Shown piece by piece: positions 47,999-64,000 of a stretch of DNA of 64,000 bases. The stretch covers positions 1,922,001-1,986,000 of the forward strand of contig JASBNA010000001.1 in the NCBI GenBank assembly GCA_038087015.1, written 5' to 3'. Positions within the stretch are counted from its first letter, which is position 1. Every line of letters starts with the position of its first letter. The position numbers and the translations under genes are program-made. The notes below the pieces were generated by a model. The model ran no database searches, was not told the DNA's origin, and was given only the letters and a program-made list of their open reading frames with translations. The DNA is from Cerrena zonata. Taxonomy: Eukaryota; Basidiomycota; Agaricomycetes; Polyporales; Cerrenaceae.

Positions 47999-48009
47999 CT
48001 CCCCCTCAA
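47999..48009 (-). other. Polypurine tract of the copia element
   Basis: Reads TTGAGGGGGAG on the minus strand, directly before the TGTTG that opens the 3' LTR and overlapping the gag-pol stop. This is the usual second-strand priming site of copia elements. Confidence 0.7.
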
Positions 48010-51000
48010 GCCGTAACGAGTCCCATCGCAGCGGCAAAGTGCTTCACCTTAGCACTCGGAAGTGCCTTGGTAAGCGTATCAGCGGTTTGTTCATCGGTAG
48101 GACAATAGATAAGTCGGATGGAGCCTTCCTCGATCACATAGCGAATGTAGTGGTACCGAATGTCGATATGTTTCGTACGAGCGTGGTAGTTTCCATCACG
48201 AGTGAGAGCGATAGCAGACTGGCTATCACTGTAGAGAACAGTCGGTTCGGCGAGAGGTCGGAAAACCTCTCCAATGAGGCGTCGGAGCCACATAATCTCC
48301 TTGGCAGCGTGAGTAGCGGCAACGTATTCGGCCTCCGTTGTCGAAAGAGTGACAAGTTCCTGCTTCTTAGAAGACCAGGATACCGCACCTCCATCAACCA
48401 AGAAGACATACCCAGATATCGCACGACGATGATCTTGTGATGCTCCATCAGCATCCACAAAACCTTCTAAACCCTTCTGAACTCCCCCATAAACGAGGGA
48501 CAGCTTCTTTGTGCCAAGTAAGTACCGAAAAACTCGCTTCACAGCCTCCCAATGAACCCATGCAGGGTTATCGGAGAACTGAGCAAGCGTCGAGACGGAA
48601 AACGCGATGTCCGGTCGTGTTCCCACAGCGGCGTACATGAGGGAACCAATAGCCTCCCTGTACGGAATTTTCCGCATACGAGCAACATCGACAAGAGACG
48701 TAGGGCATTGAGCACGAGATAGAAGGACATTTGGGTCCATAGGGATCGAGACGGGTTTTAGATCGACAAAGTTGAAACGGGCGAGGATAGAGTCGATATA
48801 TGCATGTTGGGATAGAGCGAGGGTGGAATTTTGATGATCCCGAGTGATCTTGATACCTAGGAGCCACGAGATAGGACCTCCGTCAGTCATGGGGTACTTC
48901 TCGTTTATACGGACCTTGTATTTTTGGACCAGGGGAGTTGAACTGCCTGTAATAAGGCAATCGTCGACATGAATCACTAGGATAGTGAGATCGTCACCAT
49001 CCCTAGCGAAGAAAACACCCCAATCGGCCTCGGCGCGTCGAAAACCTAAGTCAGCTAAAGCTTCACAAAGGTGTTCATACCATTTCCGACCGCCTTGTTT
49101 TAGTCCGTACAACGCTTTGTGGAGGCGCCAGACATAGGCCTTCGGATCCTTTTCGGCATAGTGAGGGGGTTGTTCTAGATGGACAACCTCGTCGTCGTCC
49201 AGAACAGAGTTGAGGTAAGCAGAGTTGAAGTCAAACGAGTCTGCAGACCAGCCGTTTCGAGCCGCAATAGCAAGAATGAGTCGGAAAGAGGCAAGTTTTG
49301 CAACAGGAGCAAAAGTGTCGTAGTAGTCGACACCGTGTACTTGAGTGAAGCCGCGTGCGACGAGACGAGCCTTATACTTGTCGATATCGCCGGCCGCATT
49401 CTTCTTGATACGAAAAACCCATTTCGAGCCCACAACGTTCCCAGTCGATGGGCGCTCAACGACCGAGAACGTGCCGTTCTTCTTCAGACTTTCAATCTCC
49501 GCTCGCGCTGCCTCATCCCACCGCCCCCAATCCGACCGCTTTCGAGCCTCCTCAAAGGTAGGCTCGAGATCCTCTGCATCTCCCATCATGGCTGCCATAG
49601 CCATTTCCTCGACTTCGACACCTTCCCACTCTGCCAAAGCTGCCAACTCATCGGCCTTTTCGACCTCGACCTGAATTCCCTTCGGTAACACAGGATCTCC
49701 GCGCCGCGTGCTTGACACGCCCTCGCCGTCACGAAGGCGTTGAACGTACGCCGACGGTTTTCGAACGCGTTTGGACTGGGCTCGTTCGGGCTCAAAATCC
49801 GGTCCTAGTACATCTTGCTTAGGTGGAGGGTTGCTAGCTGGGGTCTTGGGAGTCGTTTCCGCCTTTGGTGAGTCTTTTTCGACCTTATGTGGTTCGCTAA
49901 TTTGGGTTTCTGACGATGTAGGACGATCGTCGACTTCTTCAATGTCAAACTCCCCCTCGAGCGGCACTTCGGCGTCATCGAGATTGAACCGAACGCTACG
50001 CTCGACGGTGACCGATCGACGGCCTGGCCAGTAGACACGGTGAGCACGGCTCTGTTCATCAAAACCTACCCAACGACCTATAACAGCCCTCCCATCTAGT
50101 TTCGTTCCGCTGTCGTTGTGAACACGAACCTGACACCCCCATGGATGAAGATTCGAAATGTCGGGTTTTTGCCCCTGAAAAACCTCAAATGGAGTACGGC
50201 CGTCCAACGCTCGAGTTGGCGACCTGTTCTTCAAGTACGTTGCATGCCGTACAGCCTCCCCCCAAAGGAATTTCGGGAGGGCGCTGTCATGTAGCATAGC
50301 ACGGACCTTCGAGATAAGTGTGCGATTGAGACGCTCCGCTACACCATTATATTCTGGTGTATCATGTACGGTGAGTCGACGTTCTGTTCCCTGAGATGCT
50401 AGAAAAGAACTAAAACTGTCCGACAGGAACTCTCCGCCACGATCGGAGTGAAGAACCTTGATTTTCAACGCCTTCTGGGTATCTAGTAAAGCAGCAAGGG
50501 TCCGGTAGGCTTCCTCAGCCTGATCCTTCGTACGGAGGAGGTAAGTGAATGAGAACCGGCTGTTATCATCCGTAAAACTGATGTAATACTTTCTGCCTCC
50601 TATAGTCTCGACGGGTGATGCTCCCCAAAGATCCGAGTGAATCTCATCGCCGACGTTTTCGGCTCGTTTCCCTTCACGCTCGCGTTGGATCGGCTTCCTG
50701 GACATCTTCGCATACTCGCATGAGTCGCACACCTTTGGTGGCTCACTCTCGTCGAGGTTGATGCCCAGTACTAGGCCCTTCTTCACCAGGTTGCGTGTGG
50801 CGTCGTAGCTGATGTGACCCAGACGTCGGTGAAGTTCATACAAAGTGACAACTTCCGTCACTCTCGCAGCAAACTCTATGGGATGGTAGACCCGGTACAA
50901 TCCTCCTGAGACCTCTATCTCACCGATGAGGCTCTTCTCCTGGTTATACAAGTAACAGGAGGTCTCCCGAAAAACGACGTAACAGCCTGCAGCTGTAATC

Positions 51001-52490
51001 CGACTAATCGAGACGAGGGTTACTCCGATGTTTGGAGCATACAAGACATCCTTCAAGAGGATTTTGCTTGTTTTTCCTTCGCATGGGACTTCGATGTACA
51101 TGTCCCCCTTGCCTATGGCTTGGAATGTGCGATTGTCGGCGGCTCCAATAGGACGGGGAGGGATGATAGCAAAGTTTACGAAGCGGTCTCGATACGGAGA
51201 CATGTGGCAGGTTGCACCAGAGTCGAAAAGCTCGATGTCGACGTCACGAGTAGCTCCAGCACCCTTCGCGAGAAATGCGTAGTCGAAAGTGAGGGTGAAG
51301 TCCTCCACCTCTAACGGTTCGGCTTCCATTGGCATGACATCTAGTTCATCGCTGCCGTTTCCGTTTTCGCTCCTCATAGACATGACTTCACTGTTGGAGT
51401 CAGTCACAGTCTGCAGGTCGGGGATAGAAGACCAGTCGGGCTCAGTAGCAGAGTCGTCCCGCGGTTCCTCGTCAAAAGTAGAGATATCGTCAGGGGTCCA
51501 AGAAGTGTTCTCGTCGTCGCTTGTGGCTGGGGTGTGGAATCCTTCCACTACCTCATTAGGCTCGAAGATGTTCTCATCCGCCATGGCCAACCATGCGGCA
51601 TCTTCAGTCTTTTCTTCAGCCTTCGCAACCGATGCCTTCTCCTTGGCTGCCTCTTTCCCCTTCCCCTTTCCCCGGTTAGGTCCTTGACCCTCCTTTCCAC
51701 CGCCTGGTGCCCAACAGTCCCGCTTGTAATGTCCCTTCTTGCCACAGTTGTGACACTTTACATCCGACTTGGTTGCCTTCTTTTCGTGAGCGTTAAAGGC
51801 GGCGTCCTTCGAGCTTGACCCCTTTGAAGACCTGATGGCTCGACGATCATACTCTTCGGTGACTGTCCTCATGAGTTCGTCGGCCGTGAGTGTCTTGCCC
51901 ATGACGCTAGATGTAGCAACAATAGCAGAGATGTAGTTTTCGTAAGACGAAGGAAGTGAGCCAAGAATTATCGTGTAGAAATCGTCGTCTGTAGGGGGTT
52001 GACCCATCGACGCGAGATTTTCACGCATCGTACGGAGTTTGGCGAAGTGGGCACGGAGGTCACCTTTTTCGTTTGCGCTTTCTTCCTGAAGGCGGCGACG
52101 AATGTCGGCAACGACCATATGGGACTTGCCCTGGAACTCATTGGCAAGAGTTGTCCAGACGGCGAGGGCGGTTTGTTGGTTACGGATTTTCATGAACAAG
52201 GAATCCGGGATAGTGCTAGCAATCATTTGCTTGATTACAGCCTCCCCCTTCATCCACTCGATACGGGCGGTGTTGTAGACACCTAGGGCAGCAGTCTCAG
52301 CGGGTGTAGGAGCTGCAGGGTCGACAGGATCGGCCGGTGGGGATGGTGCAATACCTGTACCGTCTATATGGAATAGACAGCTACGTGCATCGGCAGCCCA
52401 CTGTAGACGATCTTTGTAGATTACCCAATTTGCACCATCAACCTCCAGTTTCGGAACACGGAAAAGTTCTTCGGGTTTGGTAGAAGACAT
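48006..52490 (-). CDS. Copia gag-pol polyprotein, intact
   Basis: One uninterrupted 1494-codon frame from MSSTKPEELFRVPK to GLVTA. In order: gag (about 1-245) with UBN2-like helices, zinc knuckle CHNCGKKGHYKRDC near residue 247, aspartic protease DSGATCHMS near 425, GAG-pre-integrase YELHRRLGHISYDAT, integrase with IHSDLWG, VLHSDRGGEF and GVAERLNRTL (D,D,E), reverse transcriptase with WVFRIKKN, DFNSAYLNSVL and VIHVDDCLITG (catalytic DD), and RNase H with YVAATHAAKE, YSDSQSAIALTRD and HIDIRYHYIR. All catalytic motifs are present and no stop or frameshift is seen, so the protein could be functional and the insertion recent. Confidence 0.95.
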   Translation of the reverse strand: MSSTKPEELFRVPKLEVDGANWVIYKDRLQWAADARSCLFHIDGTGIAPSPPADPVDPAAPTPAETAALGVYNTARIEWMKGEAVIKQMIASTIPDSLFMKIRNQQTALAVWTTLANEFQGKSHMVVADIRRRLQEESANEKGDLRAHFAKLRTMRENLASMGQPPTDDDFYTIILGSLPSSYENYISAIVATSSVMGKTLTADELMRTVTEEYDRRAIRSSKGSSSKDAAFNAHEKKATKSDVKCHNCGKKGHYKRDCWAPGGGKEGQGPNRGKGKGKEAAKEKASVAKAEEKTEDAAWLAMADENIFEPNEVVEGFHTPATSDDENTSWTPDDISTFDEEPRDDSATEPDWSSIPDLQTVTDSNSEVMSMRSENGNGSDELDVMPMEAEPLEVEDFTLTFDYAFLAKGAGATRDVDIELFDSGATCHMSPYRDRFVNFAIIPPRPIGAADNRTFQAIGKGDMYIEVPCEGKTSKILLKDVLYAPNIGVTLVSISRITAAGCYVVFRETSCYLYNQEKSLIGEIEVSGGLYRVYHPIEFAARVTEVVTLYELHRRLGHISYDATRNLVKKGLVLGINLDESEPPKVCDSCEYAKMSRKPIQREREGKRAENVGDEIHSDLWGASPVETIGGRKYYISFTDDNSRFSFTYLLRTKDQAEEAYRTLAALLDTQKALKIKVLHSDRGGEFLSDSFSSFLASQGTERRLTVHDTPEYNGVAERLNRTLISKVRAMLHDSALPKFLWGEAVRHATYLKNRSPTRALDGRTPFEVFQGQKPDISNLHPWGCQVRVHNDSGTKLDGRAVIGRWVGFDEQSRAHRVYWPGRRSVTVERSVRFNLDDAEVPLEGEFDIEEVDDRPTSSETQISEPHKVEKDSPKAETTPKTPASNPPPKQDVLGPDFEPERAQSKRVRKPSAYVQRLRDGEGVSSTRRGDPVLPKGIQVEVEKADELAALAEWEGVEVEEMAMAAMMGDAEDLEPTFEEARKRSDWGRWDEAARAEIESLKKNGTFSVVERPSTGNVVGSKWVFRIKKNAAGDIDKYKARLVARGFTQVHGVDYYDTFAPVAKLASFRLILAIAARNGWSADSFDFNSAYLNSVLDDDEVVHLEQPPHYAEKDPKAYVWRLHKALYGLKQGGRKWYEHLCEALADLGFRRAEADWGVFFARDGDDLTILVIHVDDCLITGSSTPLVQKYKVRINEKYPMTDGGPISWLLGIKITRDHQNSTLALSQHAYIDSILARFNFVDLKPVSIPMDPNVLLSRAQCPTSLVDVARMRKIPYREAIGSLMYAAVGTRPDIAFSVSTLAQFSDNPAWVHWEAVKRVFRYLLGTKKLSLVYGGVQKGLEGFVDADGASQDHRRAISGYVFLVDGGAVSWSSKKQELVTLSTTEAEYVAATHAAKEIMWLRRLIGEVFRPLAEPTVLYSDSQSAIALTRDGNYHARTKHIDIRYHYIRYVIEEGSIRLIYCPTDEQTADTLTKALPSAKVKHFAAAMGLVTA

Positions 52491-52600
52491 GACAGTGTGT
52501 TGAGTAAGGATAAGATGTAGCGAGTGATGAGGAGAGTATGTTTATAGCAACTAGTAGTGTGGTTTTGACACTTTTCACTTCGACGTAGAATTACGGTAAC

Positions 52601-52615
52601 GCGGGGCCCATAACC
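52601..52615 (-). other. Primer binding site (initiator tRNA-Met type)
   Basis: GGTTATGGGCCCCGC on the minus strand is complementary to the anticodon arm region (..GGGCCCAUAACC) of initiator tRNA-Met. Internal tRNA priming of this kind is known from Drosophila copia. Confidence 0.65.
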
Positions 52616-53074
52616 TATTGAATCACCGAAGTGCTCGGAGTCTTTGTATAGATATATTCAACATCCTGTCCAATCCTCCAGGATCAAAGTACAGCCGCTG
52701 GTGAAAAGAGAAATACACTGGTAACGACTTCGGAGAATCAGCGAGTATCCGCGGATTCTGTGATGTCGCTGGTAGTGGACGACTTCGATACTAGCTCAAC
52801 AAATGTACTTTTGTCTTCTATACTTTCGATGTTCGTGTCTTCTGCTCACTCATCGCTGACGGTGTTTCTCCACCCGCGCCATCCATTCACCGCCGTGCCC
52901 GACCCCTCCGCGTCCTTCCAAAAATCTATAAAGACGGTGCAGCATACCCGTCAACTCTCCTCATTCTCTCCTCCTCAATCAGGTTCAGAGTAATTCGCGT
53001 TCACTTACTTCACTCTTTCAACCCACCCACCAAAGCCTAACCCGCTCTTTCACTCTTTACCCTCACAAATCAAG

Positions 53075-53541
53075 ATGTTCAGCCTTGCCGCTTTCACCAC
53101 CCTCGCTCTCGCTGCCTTTGCCGTCGCGGGCCCCACCTCTTTCTACGCCAAGCGCGACACTTGCAGCTCTGGCACCCTGTCGTGCTGCAACACCAACCAG
53201 CCGGCTAGTAACTTCAACGAGCCCACGCTTGAAGGTCTCTTGCCCATTGATCTCAGCAACATCAACATTCCGGTTGGTCTCACCTGTACCCCTATCAGTG
53301 TACTCGGTGCTGGTAGCGGTGCCAACTGGTGAGATGCTCTTGTACTTTATAGGGAGGACATGTATTGATATTGGTATCTTCGTCTAGCAACTCTGAGCCT
53401 GTGTGCTGCGAAAACATCAGCGACGAGGGTATGGTTTACTTGCTTTTGCGCACTTTATATATTGGATGCAAGCTGATGCTATACGATTACTTTATAGGTA
53501 CTGGTGTTGGTTGCGCCCCCATCAACACCCAATCCCTCTAA
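53075..53541 (+). CDS. Class I hydrophobin
   Basis: A small secreted amphipathic protein that coats aerial hyphae and fruit bodies. The ATG at 53075 gives signal peptide MFSLAAFTTLALAAFAVAG. All eight Cys are present in the class order: DTC, SCCN, LTC, then across an intron in the fifth Cys codon NCNSEPVCCEN, and in the last exon GVGCAPI. The spacing between the third and fourth Cys is long, as in class I. FYAKRD just before the first Cys gives a Lys-Arg that KEX2 could cut. Three exons, ending NTQSL. A CTATAAA sequence lies near 52929. The neighbour is the retroelement, about 270 bp upstream. Confidence 0.95.
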
Positions 53542-54300
53542 ACGCTTTACCCTCCTTTGTTCGCTACTTCGGTGAGCAGTTTTACACTCGTTGACTGATA
53601 CAGCTACTGAACCACACTTTGCTGTAGATCGTACAATGTTATCCGCTCTTTTAGTTTCGCAACACTGTAATTTCTTGACCGTGATTTGTTCCGACCATTG
53701 GCTTCTCGGTCCCTGAGAGGTACAATGAAGATTAGGCAGTTTTCAGTGTTGCATATATACCCGTAGGCGTTGTTGAATGAGATATTATCTATAGTTGTTA
53801 TTCCGTGCGAGTCCCGGTGTGAAGAGGCCCGGTGCATCTTATTTGTATTGTCGAGTGAACGGGCGGCAAGGGCACGGAAACAAGCGACATCAGCAGAAAA
53901 GGACTGAATGGGAGGGTCGGTTGTACGCCCGACGTCATGATCACACTCTGCACTCATCCTTGCTTGCTTTCTCCTTTCGTCTCGTCCTCACCCTCACCGC
54001 CGTAGATTGAGAGTGTCTTTGTTGCCACCACGGGGCTTCATCTCGCTTAACCCTACACTCGCCGCTCTAATAACGATAAGATATCTACAGGACCTCGGGC
54101 CTGAGTCTCTCAGGCTTTGGAAGTCGGCCCACGTAAACGTATTCGTATTCCATATCCTATTGAGCCATCGATATTGCCTACACGAGTCCCAGACGGGTGC
54201 TTAGCTGCTACATTGCGTCTTGCTCACCCTGTCTCCTCTCCAGCCCACCGCATAGACTTACTCTACTACCTCCTTACTACACTCAACTCTTGTCTCCACA
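53542..54300. other. Intergenic, hydrophobin to magnesium transporter
   Basis: Hydrophobin 3' untranslated region and transporter promoter (pyrimidine-rich just before 54300). Open frames on both strands have no recognisable content. Confidence 0.45.
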
Positions 54301-57230
54301 ATGTCCTCTCCTGGAGACAACTCTTCGATTCTTTCGGGCACACAGATGTCCAGCCCCAGACCCATTCGCCACAACTCTGAACATTCACACTCTCCTGCCC
54401 GCCGACGGGGCAGCGTAGGCAGCGAAGGCGTCGACCTCATTCCGCCCCGTCTCTCGCCCACCCTCATTCGATCATACAACCCTAATGATGCAGACCATCT
54501 AGAACGTCAGCGGACCATGGATGCAGACATGGCCATGCATCTCTCTCGAGCTCGAAGCAACACTATCGTCTCTTCACCTGTCCTCTCTCCCGTCCTCCAG
54601 AGCAGAAGGTCTACAGACGACCAGGCGTTTCCGGCACTCTCTTTGCAAGAACAGAGGGATTTGGATGTTGCGAAGATTGGGGGACGGGGGAATGGGGATT
54701 TGGAAGCTTCGCCTGGGTTTCATCCCGGTCCCGCACCTGATGCTCATTTGAATCATTTGAGTGTAGGACAGGATCCTGCGTTGTTGGTCTCGCTTGATGT
54801 GGCAGAGCCGGATGATTCAGTTATGGGTGGGTTGCCGATGTACCAGGCGAGTGAGGATCGACCGCATTATGATTTTTCGACTATGGAGAACTTTGCGAAA
54901 GAGGAGAAAACCAGGCTGGGCATCCATAGTCCTACTTCCCCCACAGGTGGTTTCGATTTCAGGAACCTCGGGAAACCCTCCACTTCTGTTCAAACACACC
55001 TGGACGAGAATGCGCACCCATCAGGGTCTAACGCGCCACCACCTTCGAATTCCGACTTTAGCATCCCATTCAACATGCCCCGAGCCCGTCAACGCAAAAT
55101 CTCACAATCCCAACCAGGGCCACGTAGAGGCAAGATGGCATTATTTGAACAACAAGGAGCGCCTCCTCCTTCTCTCACTTTCCGTGCACCCCATCTCGTC
55201 TCGGGAGAAGCCACAGGGACGACATTGAGCGCTGTACCATCGTATGATAACCTCCCTGGAACGGCGAGTGGGATCAATGGCGTGGTGCATGGAGCAGGGG
55301 GAGCTGGCGTCGGTGGGTTGAGTATGGGTTCGGGGCATGATAGACCATATAGGTTCTCATTCTATTCCAACGCCCTCTCTGCTACTATCCATGCAAGGAG
55401 TCTTAGTGAGCTCCCTGCGGAAGGTCAATCCTTTGAAGATCTCTTCCTTGGGAACAGCTCAAGGCATAAACAGGGTTCGAGCTCCCATCTTCCACCGCGA
55501 CCTCAGGATTCGCGACCAAATCCTAGAAATGGTGCACCTAAAGGTGGGGCAGCTCCTCCTGGACCTCCACATGTCCAATCTGGTATTTCAAAGATGTCTG
55601 CTGGGAACCCTGGTGCGAATGTTGGTGGTCTTGGCGGTAGAGGGCTTGGAAATGGCAATGTAACTGGTGGAATGGGAGGTAGCTCTGCGGATTCAAATAC
55701 TTGGTGGTTGGACATCCAGTCACCAACAGAAGATGAGATGAAACTGCTTGGAAAGGTACGAACCGACCCATCATTTTCAATTTTCCCCCTCAAAATTCCA
55801 TTATTCCCAATTTATCGATTATTTTTCCTGTTTTTATAGGTGTTCTCAATTCACCCTCTTACAACAGAAGATATTCTCATGGAAGAAACTCGAGAAAAGA
55901 TCGAGTTGTTCCGAACATACTACTTTGTCTGTTTCCGCAGTTTCGAACAGGACCCATACAGCCCAACCTACCTCGAACCACTCAACATGTACATCATCGT
56001 CTTCCGTGAAGGCATCCTCTCTGTACGTCTTGCCTTTCCCATCTTCACATTTGACAGTTCCGGCTCCGACTAACTATCACTCTCATTTATCACAGTTCCA
56101 CTTCCGACCAACAACTCATCCTCAGAACGTCCGTCGTCGAATTAAGCAACTTAAAGACTACATTAGCGTCACATCCGACTGGATCTCTTATGCCCTTATT
56201 GATGACATTACAGATGCATTCGGCCCCCTCATCCAAAGTATTGAATACGAAGTCGACAGTATCGACGAATTGGTATTGATATTGAAAGAGGCGGAGCAAA
56301 GCGACATGTTACGCAGGTACGCCATTTTTTCTCGCTTCAGATTCAGTATTTTTAGGTTTAACGTTTTTGACTCGACCCATGCGCGTTTTTTTCGTATGGT
56401 ATTTTAGGATTGGAACGTGTAGAAAGAAGGTCATGGGGCTTCTACGGCTTATGGGAAACAAGGCCGATGTCGTCAAAGGTCTGGCGAAACGTTGCAATGA
56501 GAATTGGCGTGTTGCACCTACGTCAGATATCGTACGTCTGCTTCCTTTCCCAAGCTCGCCTTCCCAAGCCGCGCTATGTTTTCAGTTACTGACCATTCGA
56601 AAACCTTGTGTGTGTGAGCAGGGATTGTATCTCTCCGACATCCAAGACCATCTGATCACGATGACGCAAAACCTGAACCACTACGAGAAGATCCTATCGC
56701 GTTCCCATTCCAATTATCTCGCACAGATCTCAATTGAAATGACGGACGCGAACAACCAGATCAATGATGTGCTTTCCAAGTTGACTGCCCTCGGTACGGT
56801 ATTGATCCCGATGAACCTTGTCACAGGTACGTTTCTTTTTCTTCAATCAACAACAACCCCTCACCACAGTATACCACACACACATCTCCTGTTTTATCCT
56901 GTTTTCACTTGGCGGTCGAATGAATTGAAACACAAACCCTTCCCTTTTGTCGTTTTTTCTCTCACTTACGTATCATTGGCTGACGCTTTATCGCCACTTC
57001 TTTCTTTTAAGGTTTATGGGGTATGAACGTACACGTTCCAGGACAAGACCTCGAGGTGAGTTTCGACCATGAACTATTTCTGATTGTCCATAAACCCATT
57101 CGCACGAACTCACGGTTTCTCCCTTCCCCGTTAGACTGGATATATCTGGTTTGGGTCGATCGTCGCCGTCCTAGCAGCATTCGCCGTCGTTGCCGGCTAT
57201 GGCACATACAAACTCATGGTCTCACGCTAG
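54301..57230 (+). CDS. ALR1: CorA-family magnesium transporter, Alr1/Mnr2 type
   Basis: A plasma-membrane or vacuolar Mg2+ channel. The N-terminal half (about 450 residues) is a disordered Ser/Pro/Gly region with RKISQSQPGPRRGK. The conserved part begins NTWWLDIQSPTEDEMKLLGK, then across introns FSIHPLTTEDILMEETREKI, FRTYYFVCFRSFEQDP, FREGILSFHFRPTTHPQNVR, YALIDDITDAFGPLIQSIE and RWR-type helices. The signature YGMNVHVPGQ-type loop is seen as GLWGMNVHVPGQ between two membrane helices (GTVLIPMNLVTG and WFGSIVAVLAAFAVVAGY). It ends YKLMVSR, stop at 57228. At least seven exons. Alr1 and Mnr2 cannot be separated by sequence alone. Confidence 0.92.
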
Positions 57231-57617
57231 AATAATTGAATTGCGGTAGAGGATTTCGGGGGGTCTAGACTGTCACGCACGCACACGTATTCGTTTTTTT
57301 CCATCTTTCTTACTTACCAAACCGGCGTATTCCACTTAGTTGTTCCTTGGCCCTCGTTCTTTCTTATCTTACCATCTTTAGTGTTTGTCGTCATTTGTTT
57401 TGTTGGGGATCAAAAGCATAGTGTATATTCAATTCAATTAAGCAACAAAAAAACGGACACACACATCAATCCATATACCTAAAGTATCGCATAAACGCTA
57501 GCAGAATGAGCACGCAAAAATAGAAATCAAGTTTAATGGTACACTGTATCAATAGAAGAAAGCACGGAAGGGGGCATAAGTAGAAACAACTAAGCATAAG
57601 TCAATTGATCATGATGA
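57231..57617. other. Convergent intergenic region
   Basis: 3' regions of the magnesium transporter and the histone demethylase gene. T-runs and A-runs only; nothing else. Confidence 0.45.

Positions 57618-64000
<6,383 letters not shown>

Larger units (their letters stand above)
47724..52663 (-). mobile_element. Ty1/copia LTR retrotransposon
   Basis: Minus-strand element with full gag-pol frame. The 3' LTR appears to run from 47998 (TGTTGAAATCC on the minus strand) to 47724 (ending ATTCAATA). Directly inside it is a polypurine tract, TTGAGGGGGAG (complement of 47999-48009). On the 5' side, GGTTATGGGCCCCGC (complement of 52601-52615) matches the initiator tRNA-Met anticodon arm, the primer site type of Drosophila copia. 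It abuts ATTCAATA, the expected 5' LTR end. The sequence further out (to a TGTTGAAT at 52663, or TGTTGAG at 52802) is not similar to the 3' LTR, so the 5' LTR is short, replaced or diverged. No target-site duplication is evident; outer ends are uncertain. Confidence 0.85.

Noticed and set aside
53604..53957. 117-codon minus-strand frame after the hydrophobin
   Set aside because: Lies in the hydrophobin 3' region, no conserved feature and no plausible promoter.

Overview
The window is nuclear DNA of a filamentous basidiomycete, most likely an Agaricomycete. The basis is: genes split by many introns of about 50-60 nt with GT..AG ends and a CTRAY branch site near the acceptor; a class I hydrophobin; a DUF3328/UstYa protein; basidiomycete-type housekeeping proteins on both strands; and a Ty1/copia retrotransposon. 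I saw no rRNA, tRNA or CRISPR array.

Layout. 1-12.4 kb: a decayed lipoate-protein ligase, a four-exon complex I subunit (NDUFA1/MWFE type, exons of 34-84 nt), a DUF4241-like gene, a large 2OG-Fe(II) dioxygenase-like gene, then mitochondrial GatB divergent from nuclear poly(A) polymerase. 13-22 kb: a membrane-anchored beta-helix protein, a thioredoxin-fold protein, a PCI-domain Thp1/Csn12-family protein and two tandem von Willebrand A-domain paralogues. 22-39 kb: gamma-tubulin complex component (GCP5-like) divergent from MGM101, an AIG2-type gamma-glutamylcyclotransferase, a Ppn2-like metallophosphatase, the KEX1 carboxypeptidase, an ER thioredoxin-domain membrane protein, and a long disordered Ser-rich protein. 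39-42 kb: a PAPS reductase gene with a one-base frame break and a TKL-like kinase.

42.4-47.0 kb is the accessory locus. It holds a DUF3328/UstYa oxidase-like gene with both HxxHC motifs, followed by three related secreted precursors. Each precursor has a signal peptide, a phase-0 intron immediately after the same Pro-x-Glu type stretch, and repeats ending in Lys-Arg. The pattern is that of fungal KEX2-processed ribosomal peptide (dikaritin-type RiPP) clusters, but the repeat is built around a conserved Phe...Trp pair instead of the Tyr of known dikaritins. Promoter blocks are shared between members, and each precursor has a TATA box. This is the strongest candidate for an undescribed system here.

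47.6-52.8 kb: a copia element with an intact 1494-codon gag-pol frame, recognisable polypurine tract and initiator-tRNA primer site, but no matched pair of long terminal repeats; an LTR remnant lies beside it. 53-64 kb: a class I hydrophobin, an Alr1-type magnesium transporter, and a KDM5-type histone demethylase whose 5' end runs out of the window.

Most genes are unrelated housekeeping genes. The functional link proposed is within the UstYa/precursor locus: the secretory pathway and KEX2 would cut the repeats, KEX1 (a general gene 8.5 kb away) would trim basic residues, and UstYa would modify the released peptides.
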